Below, in pieces: positions 5,931 through 7,032 of a stretch of DNA of 7,032 bases; position 1 is the stretch's first letter; each line of letters starts with the position of its first letter. The position numbers and the translations under genes were made by a program. The DNA is from Pseudomonadota bacterium (GTDB taxonomy: Bacteria > Pseudomonadota > Gammaproteobacteria > Steroidobacterales > Steroidobacteraceae). The DNA lies in assembly GCA_021792815.1 (NCBI GenBank), contig JAJYTX010000135.1, positions 1 to 7,032 of the forward strand, given 5' to 3'. The notes below the pieces were generated by a model. That model worked only from the letters and a program-made list of their open reading frames with translations. It ran no database searches and was not told the DNA's origin.

Positions 5931-7032
5931 TCACCTGCCCTGCGTGAGCGCATCCGGCGGACACGGTGGCGGTTCAGCCGTGTCGATCGGCGGCGCCTGC
6001 ATGTTGAGCCTGCCCGCCTGCGTCGGCGTCATCCACAAGCGTCCCTGCGCCGCGCACCGCTCTCCATACGAGAACAATGCCTGCGTGTGCCGTGGACCGA
6101 AATCGAAGCCGGTGCCGAAGGGAAATCCCGGCGGAATCTCGGTCATCCGCAGTTGCATGTCGAGCTGCCGCGCCATATCGAGCAGCTCCACGATTGCCGC
6201 ACGCGTCCGGGAGATCACCTCGACCGAGAGGCTGCGGGAGAGCACCTCGATCGTGTTGACGGATGTCTCGGTCGGCACCGCGGCCAGCTTGCCGTTGACG
6301 ATGACGTCCACTTCGGCGCCGCGCAGCGGCGCCAGGTCCTGCGGCCGCAGAACGGCAGCCACCGGGAAGATGAACAGCGGTGCCGTGACGCCGCCGTCGA
6401 CATGCAACTCCTCATAGCGATGGGTTCCGTCACGCACGGAAATCAGCACCGGCGGGAACACGCCCGGAACGCTGGCCGAAGCCACGATGACCTTGCGAAA
6501 CAGCTCCAGCGCCCGCTTGCCGCCCCGGGCGGCGATTGCGCCCATGTCCCACAGGACGGTCTGCTGCGAGTCGAGATCGGTGGTGGCGACGATCAGGCGC
6601 CGGCCCTTGGCGTCCTCCCGCGCGATCGCGCGCAGCATCGCCGGGGTGATCTGGCGATCGACGAAGTCGAGCAGCGGATCATGCCCGCGCCAGCCCAGGG
6701 GCGCCATGAGCAACACCATCATGCGCCACACCAGAGAGCCCACCGGCGGATGGCCCCGGGAATCGGCGATCGCGGCCTGCAGTTGCGCATCCCAGGCGGG
6801 GCCGAGAAACGCGAACGGCGCGATGATCGCGCCGGCGCTGACGCCGGTCACGAGCTCGAACCGCGGCCGGGCGTGCGCCTCGGACAGACCGACGAGCGCC
6901 CCGGCTCCGAAGGCTGCGTTCGAGCCGCCACCCGACAGCGCCAGAATCCGGATGCGCCGTCCCGCTGCCGCGCGGCGCAGACCCTGCAGAAAAGCCGGTG
7001 CGCCGTGGGTGAAGCCGGCGAGATCGGTGGTG
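5931..7032 (-). CDS. Patatin-like phospholipase family protein (N-terminus beyond right edge)
   Basis: This is the last 366 residues of a patatin-fold serine acyl hydrolase, expected to cleave acyl esters of phospholipids or other lipids. The frame is open to the window edge. The first visible residues read TTDLAGFTHG, and any signal peptide or lipobox lies outside. Landmarks, numbered from the first visible residue, are the oxyanion loop ALSGGGSNAAFGAG at 31-44, the nucleophile elbow GVSAG with Ser65, SASVPGVFPP at 185-194, and the catalytic Asp of the DGG motif at 212-214. The Ser-Asp dyad is therefore complete and the enzyme looks active. An internal GTG at 6851 would begin inside the nucleophile elbow region and lose the oxyanion loop, so it is not the start. 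The C-terminus (to TGA at 5931) is Pro-rich and has Cys326 and Cys357. The gene is convergent with the channel gene and probably unrelated to it. The natural substrate is unknown. Confidence 0.9.
   Translation of the reverse strand, partial: TTDLAGFTHGAPAFLQGLRRAAAGRRIRILALSGGGSNAAFGAGALVGLSEAHARPRFELVTGVSAGAIIAPFAFLGPAWDAQLQAAIADSRGHPPVGSLVWRMMVLLMAPLGWRGHDPLLDFVDRQITPAMLRAIAREDAKGRRLIVATTDLDSQQTVLWDMGAIAARGGKRALELFRKVIVASASVPGVFPPVLISVRDGTHRYEELHVDGGVTAPLFIFPVAAVLRPQDLAPLRGAEVDVIVNGKLAAVPTETSVNTIEVLSRSLSVEVISRTRAAIVELLDMARQLDMQLRMTEIPPGFPFGTGFDFGPRHTQALFSYGERCAAQGRLWMTPTQAGRLNMQAPPIDTAEPPPCPPDALTQGR

Noticed and set aside
1..7032. CRISPR arrays, tRNA or rRNA genes, insertion sequences, attachment sites, defence or secretion systems
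   Set aside because: I saw no regularly spaced repeats, no transposase or integrase motifs, no tRNA-like cloverleaf and no toxin or effector gene pairs. All larger coding regions are assigned to ordinary chromosomal families.

Overview
The window is GC-rich bacterial chromosome (roughly two thirds G+C by eye, with strong G/C bias at third codon positions). Secreted proteins with classical signal peptides, a Kch-type potassium channel and an FmdB-like mini zinc-ribbon protein suggest a Gram-negative proteobacterium. A gammaproteobacterium of the Xanthomonadales/Nevskiales/Steroidobacter kind is my guess. That placement is inference; nothing here (no rRNA, no tRNA) fixes it.

Layout from left to right. 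(1) 1-574, minus strand: the N-terminal third of a secreted M61-family (glycyl aminopeptidase-like) metallopeptidase, cut by the left edge. (2) 575-889: a gene-free stretch of about 315 bases holding several inverted repeats, including a pair of hairpins (800-874) that could refold into one long hairpin. (3) 890-4144, minus strand: a 1084-residue exported beta-propeller protein with eleven Asp-box (BNR) repeats, of the sortilin/VPS10-like 'glycosyl hydrolase' family. (4) 4145-4396: a divergent intergenic region with a perfect 10-bp hairpin just upstream of the propeller start and an extended -10 promoter pointing right. (5) 4397-4657 and 4680-5900, plus strand: a probable two-gene operon of a small FmdB-like Cys/Gly-rich protein and a Kch-like six-helix potassium channel with a cytoplasmic RCK domain. 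(6) 5931-7032, minus strand, convergent with the channel: a patatin-like phospholipase that lacks its N-terminus because it runs off the right edge.

How the genes may work together. The M61 peptidase and the propeller protein are both exported, minus-strand products and could both act on peptides or glycans outside the cytoplasm, but a 315-base gap separates them and no functional link is shown. The zinc-ribbon protein and the channel are 22 bases apart and probably co-transcribed. The patatin gene faces them and is independent. I see no mobile element, CRISPR array, RNA gene or defence system, and no clear new multi-gene system. The observations most worth checking are the conserved internal start in the channel gene that would release a free RCK domain, the two intergenic RNA/DNA structures, and the altered cysteine pattern of the zinc-ribbon protein.
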